Assembly: GCA_964622465.1 (NCBI GenBank) | Contig: CAZUQH010000023.1 | Span: 1-21,113 of the forward strand | Origin: CAZUQH01 sp964622465 | GTDB taxonomy: Bacteria; CG03; CAZUQH01 | Direction of reading: 5' to 3' | DNA: 21,113 nt | Shown here: in pieces, positions 1-6,627 of the stretch | Numbering within the stretch: position 1 is the stretch's first letter | Layout: each line of letters begins with the position of its first letter | Notes under the pieces: model-generated | What the model was told of the DNA's origin: nothing | The model's input: only the letters and a program-made list of their open reading frames with translations | The model's database searches: none | Position numbers and translations under genes: made by a program

Positions 1-11
1 GCGGCTACCTT

Positions 12-749
12 TCACTTAATCCGAGTGCCCAGGAATTTTTCTACGTAACCCAATGATTTGTTAAGCCGTTCAACTGCCTGTTTTATTTCAGCCGTTGTTT
101 CTTTATCTGTTAGTTCGCCGAGTTCCTCAAGGCGAGTTTTTAATTCACGGACAGCACTCTCGATCTCAGGAGATACGCGCCGGACAGCACTCTCTGTTTC
201 TCCTACCAGTGTTGCTGCGTGAGTAGTTATCTGCTTAATACTGCTTATAATTTCAGCTATTTCTTTACCCGTCTCTCCGGAAAGTGGTTCAATCGCGCGA
301 CGAATCTGACGTACGGTAGAAGTAAGTTCGCTCATCACCTGCGAAAATTCGTCAAGCATAACGTCCGCATCCGGAGATGATTCGCCGAAGACGGTCTCGC
401 CACCATGAAACGTACCAGTTGAGACGCCGGGAAGGACCTCCACGAATTTCATTGCAATAACTCCTGTCCCTGCTACACGAAATGTGCTATCCTGAGGTAT
501 AGGGTATTGCCTCTTAAATAACAACTGTACGCAGACACTGTCTGGCGCCAGCGTAAGTTGTTTAACTTTCCCAATAGTTACACCACGCATCTTGACCAAC
601 GAGTCAGAGCTTATGCCGTTTGCATCAGATAAAACCAACCTGAGGCGATATCCATTCCAGAATTCAACATTTGTCAAAGATACAACTGCACCCAGTAGTA
701 TAATTATCGCAATGGTTACAAATAACCCAATCCTTGCTTCAGCTGTCAA
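12..749 (-). CDS. mlaD: MlaD-like MCE-domain lipid-transport protein
   Basis: This is the periplasmic substrate-binding subunit of an Mla-type ABC transporter that moves phospholipid between inner and outer membranes. I place the start at TTG 749: a strong GGGGGAGG lies 5 bases upstream, and the TTG overlaps the last codons of mlaF. The frame stays open to an ATG at 857, but those 36 extra residues lie inside mlaF and do not resemble an MCE N-terminus. From the TTG the 245-residue protein has one N-terminal membrane anchor (about residues 3-24), an MCE domain (about 30-110, with the GVTIGKV and IAMKFVEVLPG type motifs) and a C-terminal helical part (about 140-245) likely to form a coiled coil. 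Last gene of the alr-mlaE-mlaF-mlaD run. Family assignment is firm; the transported lipid is inferred from the family. Confidence 0.9.
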   Translation of the reverse strand: MTAEARIGLFVTIAIIILLGAVVSLTNVEFWNGYRLRLVLSDANGISSDSLVKMRGVTIGKVKQLTLAPDSVCVQLLFKRQYPIPQDSTFRVAGTGVIAMKFVEVLPGVSTGTFHGGETVFGESSPDADVMLDEFSQVMSELTSTVRQIRRAIEPLSGETGKEIAEIISSIKQITTHAATLVGETESAVRRVSPEIESAVRELKTRLEELGELTDKETTAEIKQAVERLNKSLGYVEKFLGTRIK

Positions 750-1494
750 AGTTACCTCCCCCGGCCACCGCTTCGCCAGAACGGATAAATTCCCGTACTC
801 CTGGTATATTCGAACTCTTAATTTCGTCAACGCTTGCCTGGGCCGTAATCCTGCCATCGATCAATACTGCAACGCTGTCTGAGATTGCGAATGCAGTACC
901 TATTTCATGCGTAACAACGATTGAGGTTGTTCCGAACTCCCTGCTAAGCGTATGAATTAATCTGGTGATAGAAGCGGCGATTAGCGGGTCCAGACCTGTA
1001 GTAGGTTCATCATACAGAACATAGCGTGGCCTGGTTACGAGTGCTCTCGCAAGTGCCACACGTTTCTTCATTCCGCCTGAAAGTTCAGCAGGCATCATAT
1101 GTTGCTTACTACTAAGCCCCACCGTCCCCAGCATTTTTGCTACTTTTTCTTTTATCTCATTTGAGCTAAATTTTCTCATTTCAAGCAATGGAAGAGAAAT
1201 GTTATCTTCAATGTTCATATAATCAAAAAGGGCACTGGACTGGAATACCATTCCAAACCTGCTCCTGATAGAACGAAGCTCGTGGTCAGATAGAGAAACT
1301 ATATCTACTCCATCAACCAATATTTTCCCCATATTTGGTTTAAGTAATCCAATAATGCACTTCAATGTGACACTCTTCCCACAACCAGAAGAGCCAAGTA
1401 TCGTGACTATTTCACCGTCATGCACGTCAAGCAACAACCCTTTAAGTACTTCGTTGGAGCCAAAGGACTTGTGAATGTTTATTACTTGAATCAC
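739..1494 (-). CDS. mlaF: MlaF-like ABC transporter ATP-binding protein
   Basis: ATPase subunit powering the Mla/MCE lipid transporter, acting on the cytoplasmic face of the inner membrane with MlaE. The 251-residue protein shows a Walker A motif GSSGCGKS with Lys40, a Q-loop region (MVFQSSALFDYM), the signature LSGGMKKR that is characteristic of MlaF/Mkl-type ATPases, and a Walker B/D-loop (YVLYDEPTTGLDP) followed by the switch histidine in VVTHE. Start is GTG at 1494, one base after the mlaE TAA, with no strong Shine-Dalgarno, which suggests translational coupling. Its end overlaps the mlaD start by 11 bases. Confidence 0.95.
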   Translation of the reverse strand: MIQVINIHKSFGSNEVLKGLLLDVHDGEIVTILGSSGCGKSVTLKCIIGLLKPNMGKILVDGVDIVSLSDHELRSIRSRFGMVFQSSALFDYMNIEDNISLPLLEMRKFSSNEIKEKVAKMLGTVGLSSKQHMMPAELSGGMKKRVALARALVTRPRYVLYDEPTTGLDPLIAASITRLIHTLSREFGTTSIVVTHEIGTAFAISDSVAVLIDGRITAQASVDEIKSSNIPGVREFIRSGEAVAGGGNFDS

Positions 1495-1495
1495 A

Positions 1496-2290
1496 TTAAT
1501 ATATCTTTAGTGCATTCAGAATTGCAGTAAGAAAATAATCTGAAACGAGAACAACAAGTAACGACCAGACAACGGCGCGCGTCACGCTCTTACCGACTCC
1601 TTCTGCACCACCTTCTGTTTGCAGGCCGGAATTTGCACTGACAAGAATTATAATGATACCAAAGAAAAACGCTTTTATCATTCCATGCAGGACAGCAGCA
1701 AAATGAGTCAGATTGAATACCTCGTTCCAATACTCAGCTGCCGGCATACCAAGTGCCTGAGTTGTCCACACAAAACCACCAAATACGCCACTGACATCCG
1801 TAATCAGTGTGAGTAAGGGGAGAACGAGCATCGCAGCTATTAGTTTCGGAGTGACGAGAAGGCCAACAGGACTGATACCCATCGTCTTGAGAGCATCTAT
1901 CTGTTCGGTTACTTTCATACTTCCGAGCTGTGCAGAAGTTGCGGAGCCAGAACGGCCAGCAACCATAAATCCCGTAATTACCGGCCCCATCTCAAGCACC
2001 ATAGCATAGGAAACACCTGCAGCAATGTAAAACGCATGCTGAAGTACCAATGTCACTGCCCTCCCGCCTTGTAACGCAATAACCATACCTGAGAAAAACC
2101 CTGCGAGAATTGTAAGTGGCAGGCATTTTGCCCCTATATCGTCTATTTCACGGATTACATAACCTTTACGCACTGTTCTGGAAAATAAATAGCGAAATGT
2201 CTCACAGGACGTTAGAGTAAACTGACCAACTTGGCTAAATCCGCTTATTATCTGTGCTCCGAGCTGATGTAGAATAGTATATCTCTTCAC
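1496..2290 (-). CDS. mlaE: MlaE-like ABC transporter permease
   Basis: Integral membrane permease (MlaE/YrbE family) of the MCE lipid transporter. The 264-residue length is typical. Hydrophobic segments include about residues 55-75 (LTILAGFFSGMVIAL), 80-110, 150-175 (the LVTPKLIAAMLVLPLLT region) and two near the C-terminus (AFFFGIIIILVSANSG and VVWSLLVVLVSDYFLTAIL). The conserved family core, a SGSA(T)SAQLGSMKVTEQIDAL-like stretch in the cytoplasmic loop, is clearly present. Start is GTG 2290, overlapping the alr stop as GTGA, so its translation is probably coupled to alr. Confidence 0.94.
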   Translation of the reverse strand: MKRYTILHQLGAQIISGFSQVGQFTLTSCETFRYLFSRTVRKGYVIREIDDIGAKCLPLTILAGFFSGMVIALQGGRAVTLVLQHAFYIAAGVSYAMVLEMGPVITGFMVAGRSGSATSAQLGSMKVTEQIDALKTMGISPVGLLVTPKLIAAMLVLPLLTLITDVSGVFGGFVWTTQALGMPAAEYWNEVFNLTHFAAVLHGMIKAFFFGIIIILVSANSGLQTEGGAEGVGKSVTRAVVWSLLVVLVSDYFLTAILNALKIY

Positions 2291-3456
2291 CTGTTATTTT
2301 TTATTACTACGCGAGGAAGGCGTGCAGTCCATCCCGTGACTATTTCGTAGTTTATTGTCTGCGCACGTTCTGCAAGTTCCTCTGCGCTGATTCTTTCCGT
2401 CCCATCCTGCCCCATAATAGTTACGGTGTCTCCAACCCTGACCTCTGGTACTTCTGTTACGTCCAGCATAATCATATCCATACATACACGACCAATTACC
2501 GGTACGCGTTTGCCATGTATCAGGACATCCGCATTATTTGACAGCATACGCGGATAGCCATCAGCGTATCCGATTGGGATGGTTGCAACCAGCGAATCCC
2601 GCTTTGCCTTCCACGTCATTCCATAACTCACGGTGTGGCCTTCTGCAATGCGCTTCAGGAAAATGATTCTGCTACGTACCTGCATAACAGGTAATATATC
2701 TATTTCCGTCTCTGCTCCTGGATGTGGGTAGAGCCCGTACATCAGAAGTCCTGGTCGGACCATATTGAATACTGAATCAGGGAACCTTAAAATTCCGGTA
2801 CTGTTTGCACAGTGACGATAACGCGTGCGAATACCCTCTTCATCTATCTTAGCAGATACGTACGCAAATCTGCGAATCTGCTCATGCGTGAACTCCTGGT
2901 CACAATCGGCTGCAGCCAGATGGGTATATATCCCTTCAACAATGATACCTGGAAGAAGCGCTATTTCTGTAATGAATTTTCCAGCGGATTCCCACCATAG
3001 GCCAATCCGTCCCATGCCAGTATCAATCTTTATATGGACTGGCACCCTGGTATTATGTTTTCTTGCTATTGCCGATAACTCCTGTGCCTGCGCAAGACTT
3101 GAGATAGTCGGTATCAGGCGGGATTTTATAACCTGGTGGAAATTTTCCAGGGGGTATGTAGAGCCCAGAACGATTATAGGTAAGCGGGTTCCTAACCGGC
3201 GCAACTCCTGGCCTTCTTCTATCAGTGCGACACCAAGATAATCAATACCAGCCAGACCTGCTACGCTGGTTATGCATTGCGCGCCGTGACCATACGCATC
3301 TGCTTTTACTACTCCTATTATCTTTATTCCACGAGCCAGATGTTTCTTTATCTGAAATACGTTGTGGATAAAATTATCTGTATTTATCCCGGCGTACGTG
3401 GGCCGGAGAATACTCTTATTCAGTCGTTGACGTCTCCAGATTTTCAAATTTCGCAT
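2287..3456 (-). CDS. alr: Alanine racemase
   Basis: PLP-dependent cytoplasmic enzyme interconverting L- and D-alanine for peptidoglycan synthesis. The PLP lysine is in VVKADAYGHG and the second catalytic base tyrosine is in VSYGMTWKA; a GRVCMDM motif and a C-terminal beta domain are also present, so the enzyme is full length. The start is uncertain. The frame is open to TTG 3468, with an ATG at 3456 (used here) and a CTG at 3423. All overlap the end of dnaB. The CTG would place the PLP lysine at residue 40, close to the position in well-known racemases (about 34-39), and has a GGAG 10 bases upstream; the ATG has only a weak ribosome site. The end overlaps mlaE by four bases. Confidence 0.92.
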   Translation of the reverse strand: MRNLKIWRRQRLNKSILRPTYAGINTDNFIHNVFQIKKHLARGIKIIGVVKADAYGHGAQCITSVAGLAGIDYLGVALIEEGQELRRLGTRLPIIVLGSTYPLENFHQVIKSRLIPTISSLAQAQELSAIARKHNTRVPVHIKIDTGMGRIGLWWESAGKFITEIALLPGIIVEGIYTHLAAADCDQEFTHEQIRRFAYVSAKIDEEGIRTRYRHCANSTGILRFPDSVFNMVRPGLLMYGLYPHPGAETEIDILPVMQVRSRIIFLKRIAEGHTVSYGMTWKAKRDSLVATIPIGYADGYPRMLSNNADVLIHGKRVPVIGRVCMDMIMLDVTEVPEVRVGDTVTIMGQDGTERISAEELAERAQTINYEIVTGWTARLPRVVIKNNR

Positions 3457-4810
3457 ATTCTTTGACAAATGCCAGCTTTACTACTCCAATTGGACCGTTT
3501 CTCTGCTTGCCAATTATTATCTCAGCAGTGCCTCCGCCTCCGGTCTCTTCCTGCTCATTAATATCATAGACCTCTGAACGGTACACGAACATGACAACGT
3601 CTGCATCCTGCTCAATAGCACCTGATTCTCTCAGGTCACTTAATCTTGGACGTGGCACTCCACGCTGCTCAATTGCTCTAGAAAGCTGGGAAATAGCAAC
3701 TACAGGTATTTTGAGTTCCATTGCCATATCTTTAAGTGAACGGGATATTTCAGCAACCTCTTGCTGTCTGTATTCTACTCTACCGCTGCGCCCTGGCATC
3801 CGCTGTAGGTAGTCTACGACTATCAGACCGAGTGATTTTTTGAGTTCTGTCTGGAGACGACGCGCCCTGGCTTTCATTTCCAGTACAGACAGGTTAGGTG
3901 AATCATCTATGAATAACTCGGCATCGTGAAGCCGCGCGGCAGCGTTTGTGAGCTTTGGCCATGCCTCGCGTCTCAATACTCCACGGCGCATAGCATGCAA
4001 ATCAACACGCGCCTCAGCACTCAATAGCCGCTCGACCAATGCCTCTCCCGACATCTCCAGTGAGAATATCGCGGCTGGTACCTTGTGGACCAGTGCTGCG
4101 TGCTGTGCAATGTTCAAACCAAGTGCGGTCTTACCCATAGATGGGCGGCCTGCAATTATAATCAGGTTTGACGTGTGAAACCCGCCACCCAGCATATCGT
4201 CAAGTTTCCTAAAACCCGTAGGCAAACCAAAAAAGCCCTTTTCTCTCTTGTATATACTCTCTATCGTACTTATAGCACCAGGCACAAGGTCTTTTATTGG
4301 CTTGAACCCAATCATTTCTTTTTGCCCGGCGATGCGCAGGATTTCCTGTTGGGTCTCGTCAAGTAACGTTCTTGAATCCTCTGCTCCGGAATATGCCCTC
4401 TCTATTATACGGGTAGAGACGTCAAGCAATTTTCTCAACAGCGCTTTGTCACGTACTATATTGGCATATGCAGCTATGTTGGCAGCGGTACTTACACCAT
4501 CTATGAGCGTCTGTAGATAGGAAGCGTTACCAACTGACTTCAGGTTTTTTGATTTCTTGAGTTCCTCAGTGACAGTAACAATGTCAACGGGATGACCTGC
4601 GTCGTAAAGAGCGCAGATTGATTCGAAAATTCTACGGTGGGCATCCAGATAAAAATCTTCGGGTTTCAGTATTTCTATGGCACGCGTGATTGCACCGTCC
4701 TCGATAAGCATCGAGCCAAGTACTGACTGTTCTGCTTCTATGTTCTGTGGCGGCAGTTTTCCTGCTCTGTCTAAAACCTGCTCATTTCCGACCGGTCCTG
4801 CGTTATTCAC
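3416..4810 (-). CDS. dnaB: Replicative DNA helicase DnaB
   Basis: Hexameric 5'-3' replicative helicase that unwinds the fork and recruits primase. The 464-residue protein has the N-terminal DnaB domain (about 20-120, beginning PPQNIEAEQSVLGSML), a linker, and the RecA-like C-terminal domain with Walker A GRPSMGKT near residue 222, Walker B LIVVDYLQ, and the LSDLRESGAIEQDADVV motif that ends with the arginine-finger region. No intein is present. Start is GTG 4810, four bases after an AAGGAG that lies in the last codons of rplI; the gap to rplI is one base. Its place after rpsF-ssb-rpsR-rplI is the classic bacterial order. Confidence 0.97.
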   Translation of the reverse strand: MNNAGPVGNEQVLDRAGKLPPQNIEAEQSVLGSMLIEDGAITRAIEILKPEDFYLDAHRRIFESICALYDAGHPVDIVTVTEELKKSKNLKSVGNASYLQTLIDGVSTAANIAAYANIVRDKALLRKLLDVSTRIIERAYSGAEDSRTLLDETQQEILRIAGQKEMIGFKPIKDLVPGAISTIESIYKREKGFFGLPTGFRKLDDMLGGGFHTSNLIIIAGRPSMGKTALGLNIAQHAALVHKVPAAIFSLEMSGEALVERLLSAEARVDLHAMRRGVLRREAWPKLTNAAARLHDAELFIDDSPNLSVLEMKARARRLQTELKKSLGLIVVDYLQRMPGRSGRVEYRQQEVAEISRSLKDMAMELKIPVVAISQLSRAIEQRGVPRPRLSDLRESGAIEQDADVVMFVYRSEVYDINEQEETGGGGTAEIIIGKQRNGPIGVVKLAFVKEYAKFENLETSTTE

Positions 4811-4811
4811 T

Positions 4812-5255
4812 TCACTCCTTTACCACCCAGACCTTAAACTGTGCTACCACCTCAGGATGGAGCCGGACCTTTACGTCATAAACACCTAATTCCTTTATAC
4901 CTTCCGCCAACAGGATATTGTGGTAGTCAATTTCATAGCCCTGCTCACCCAATATTTCTGAAATTTCTCTGGCAGTGATTGAACCGTACATCTTTTCTTC
5001 CTCTGTCACCTTGACAGGGATAGTTATAGAGAGCTGCCCAAGGCGCTCTGCCAGGCCCCCGGCATCCTTGAGACGCTGTTCCTCTTCTACACGGCGTTCG
5101 TCAAGCAACTTTTTTACCAATTTCAAATTTGCTTCGGTGACAAGTTTGGCTTTGCCCTGCGGAAGCAGATAATTCCGCGCAAATCCATTCTTGACTTCCA
5201 CCACCTTACCAATCGTTCCTATTTTACCAACATCTTCAAGTAAGACGACTTTCAT
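4812..5255 (-). CDS. rplI: 50S ribosomal protein L9
   Basis: Large-subunit protein that binds 23S rRNA domain V and helps keep frame between stacked ribosomes. The N-terminal domain is canonical (MKVVLLEDVGKIGTIG, then GFARNYLLPQGKA), followed by a long connecting helix rich in Lys/Glu (about residues 41-75) and the C-terminal domain ending in VKVRLHPEVVAQFKVWVVKE. At 147 residues it matches the family length. ATG start with GGAGG seven bases upstream. Confidence 0.97.
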   Translation of the reverse strand: MKVVLLEDVGKIGTIGKVVEVKNGFARNYLLPQGKAKLVTEANLKLVKKLLDERRVEEEQRLKDAGGLAERLGQLSITIPVKVTEEEKMYGSITAREISEILGEQGYEIDYHNILLAEGIKELGVYDVKVRLHPEVVAQFKVWVVKE

Positions 5256-5297
5256 AAATTATCCTCCGTAGATAAGTTATGCTCAAGTAAAACCCAC

Positions 5298-5561
5298 CTA
5301 CTCGGCTTGAGCAAATGGCAGCAAAGCGAGTACCCTCGCGCGCTTGATTGCATGTGCGAGTTTCCGCTGATGTTTTGCACAAGCCCCGGTTACGAACCTT
5401 GGCAGAATTTTGCCACGGCGATTTATAAACCTCTTCAGTAATTCCGGCTGTTTGTAATCGATATATTCGATCTTGCGCTGACAGAAACCACATACCCTGT
5501 TAGGTCTTGGTTGTCGCGTTCTTTTGAATTGTTTACGGCCCTTACTATATCCTTTTGGCAT
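5298..5561 (-). CDS. rpsR: 30S ribosomal protein S18 (zinc-type)
   Basis: Small-subunit protein that pairs with S6 on the platform of the 30S subunit. The 87-residue sequence carries the family core (about residues 31-75: IDYKQPELLKRFI, RRGKILPRFVTG). It has Cys24, Cys27, Cys61 and His64 in a CxxC...CxxH arrangement, so it looks like the metal-binding (C+) form of S18 that probably holds zinc. The C-terminus (LLPFAQAE) is slightly longer than average. ATG start with GGAGG about six bases upstream, 12 bases after the ssb stop. Confidence 0.96.
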   Translation of the reverse strand: MPKGYSKGRKQFKRTRQPRPNRVCGFCQRKIEYIDYKQPELLKRFINRRGKILPRFVTGACAKHQRKLAHAIKRARVLALLPFAQAE

Positions 5562-5573
5562 CTCTAACCTCCA

Positions 5574-6020
5574 TTAAAATGGTACGTCCTCTTCGGACGA
5601 ATTCTCTGCTTCTGTGTTGTCGCTTTCATCTTGAGAAACACCCTCTGGTTCAACTGGAGCCGTTCCGAGCGTAGTGCCCGGAGCACTGGCGCGCGGCAAA
5701 AATTGAACGCGCTGAGCAACTACCTCAAGACGGCTGCGCTGCTGGCCTTCCGGAGTATTCCATGTGCTGAGACGCAATCTCCCTTCTACATACACCAGCC
5801 GGCCCTTTGAGAGATACTTGGTCGCATTCTCCGCCTGCTCTCTCCAGACAACCACCGGGATAAAATCCGTCAAATCCTTCAATTCGCCTGTGCTGCGGTC
5901 TTTGTACTTGCGGTTGACCGCCACGCGGAACCTTGCTACTGCCTGCCCCTGAGGCGTATAACGCAGTTCGGGGTCTTTGGTAAGATTGCCTATGAGTATT
6001 ACCTTATTTACACTAACCAT
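5574..6020 (-). CDS. ssb: Single-stranded DNA-binding protein
   Basis: OB-fold protein coating single-stranded DNA in replication and repair. Start chosen at ATG 6020, because GGAGGAG lies six bases upstream and the protein then begins MVSVNKVILIGNLTKDPELR, as in the family. An in-frame ATG at 6092 lies inside rpsF and adds 24 unrelated residues. The 148-residue protein has the OB fold (about 1-108), a flexible tail rich in Glu/Ser/Asp, and the acidic tip EEDVPF that recruits partner proteins. The start overlaps the end of rpsF by eight bases. Confidence 0.96.
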   Translation of the reverse strand: MVSVNKVILIGNLTKDPELRYTPQGQAVARFRVAVNRKYKDRSTGELKDLTDFIPVVVWREQAENATKYLSKGRLVYVEGRLRLSTWNTPEGQQRSRLEVVAQRVQFLPRASAPGTTLGTAPVEPEGVSQDESDNTEAENSSEEDVPF

Positions 6021-6450
6021 TCTTTTCTCCTCCCGCGGACTTGCCGCTCTCTCCCTGATTTCTATCTTCGTTTCCGGCACCGCCGGTGTCATCCACCGGT
6101 TCCGTCTCTGACGGACCCGACGTCTCTTTCTCTTTAGGAATACCTGAATCTGCCTCTGCTACTGAACGCGGAACGTTGACCGTCAGAAACCGTATAACCT
6201 CTTCTGTGACACGGAACTGGCGTATCAGCGATTCCGGAACTTTACCGTCTGAAGAGTATGCAACCAAATAGTAATGCCCGTTTTCATGGCCATCGATCTT
6301 ATACGCCATCCTCTTTACTCCCCAGTCCTGAACCGCAATAATTTGGCCACCGTCATTACTAACGAGTTCCTTGACTTTGTCCAATATTTTCTGGTGTTTT
6401 TCTGCTTCCATCTCAGGCACAACAACAAAAACCGTCTCGTAATAATTCAC
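6013..6450 (-). CDS. rpsF: 30S ribosomal protein S6 with acidic tail
   Basis: Small-subunit platform protein that forms a heterodimer with S18. The core (about residues 1-97; MNYYETVFVVVPE, DWGVKRMAYKIDGHENGHYYLVAY) is canonical. The remaining roughly 48 residues form a low-complexity tail rich in Glu, Gly, Ser and Asp, as in several S6 proteins with C-terminal extensions. Start is GTG 6450, with AGGAGG seven bases upstream; the start overlaps the stop of the upstream 39-codon ORF as GTGA. Confidence 0.96.
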   Translation of the reverse strand: MNYYETVFVVVPEMEAEKHQKILDKVKELVSNDGGQIIAVQDWGVKRMAYKIDGHENGHYYLVAYSSDGKVPESLIRQFRVTEEVIRFLTVNVPRSVAEADSGIPKEKETSGPSETEPVDDTGGAGNEDRNQGESGKSAGGEKNG

Positions 6451-6566
6451 TTACGCCTCCTTGAAGAACTGTATTTGGAATCTTTAGCGGAACTTGCAAG
6501 ACCGGCAAGTGCAGTGAATAGGATGGTTTTTCCTACATTCGAAAACCAAATAATGCCGGTTTGCAT
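6447..6566 (-). pseudogene. Probable remnant of a YchF-type GTPase N-terminus (39 codons)
   Basis: A 39-codon ORF from ATG 6566 fills the space before rpsF, and its stop overlaps the rpsF GTG. The translation begins MQTGIIWFSNVGKTILFTA. This aligns by eye with the start of YchF/Obg-like GTPases (pattern GIIGLPNVGKTTLFNALTG). The Walker A glycine is Trp7, the usual Pro is Ser9 and the usual Asn is Thr18; each of these can arise by one base change. After residue 38 the frame ends, where a real YchF would continue for more than 300 residues. The family often lies immediately upstream of rpsF in other bacteria. No good ribosome site precedes the ATG. I infer a deleted and decaying gene, or a retained leader ORF that couples to rpsF. 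Confidence 0.6.
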
Positions 6567-6597
6567 AAGTAAAAAGTATATCCCTCAAGCTACAAAA

Positions 6598-6627
6598 ATT
6601 ATAATAATAAGAATAGCAACCTGTGAA
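6598..6627 (-). promoter_or_regulatory. Possible sigma-70-like promoter for the rpsF operon
   Basis: Minus-strand TTCACA (6622-6627) and TATAAT (6598-6603) are separated by 18 bases. The -10 box overlaps the hppA stop codon. It would give a leader of about 140 bases in front of rpsF that contains the YchF-like remnant. Moderate match only; the -35 box is imperfect. Confidence 0.4.

Noticed and set aside
6492..6510. ACTTGC/GCAAGT hairpin as terminator after hppA
   Set aside because: The stem is only 6 bp and no T-run follows on the minus strand; I keep it only as a leader structure.
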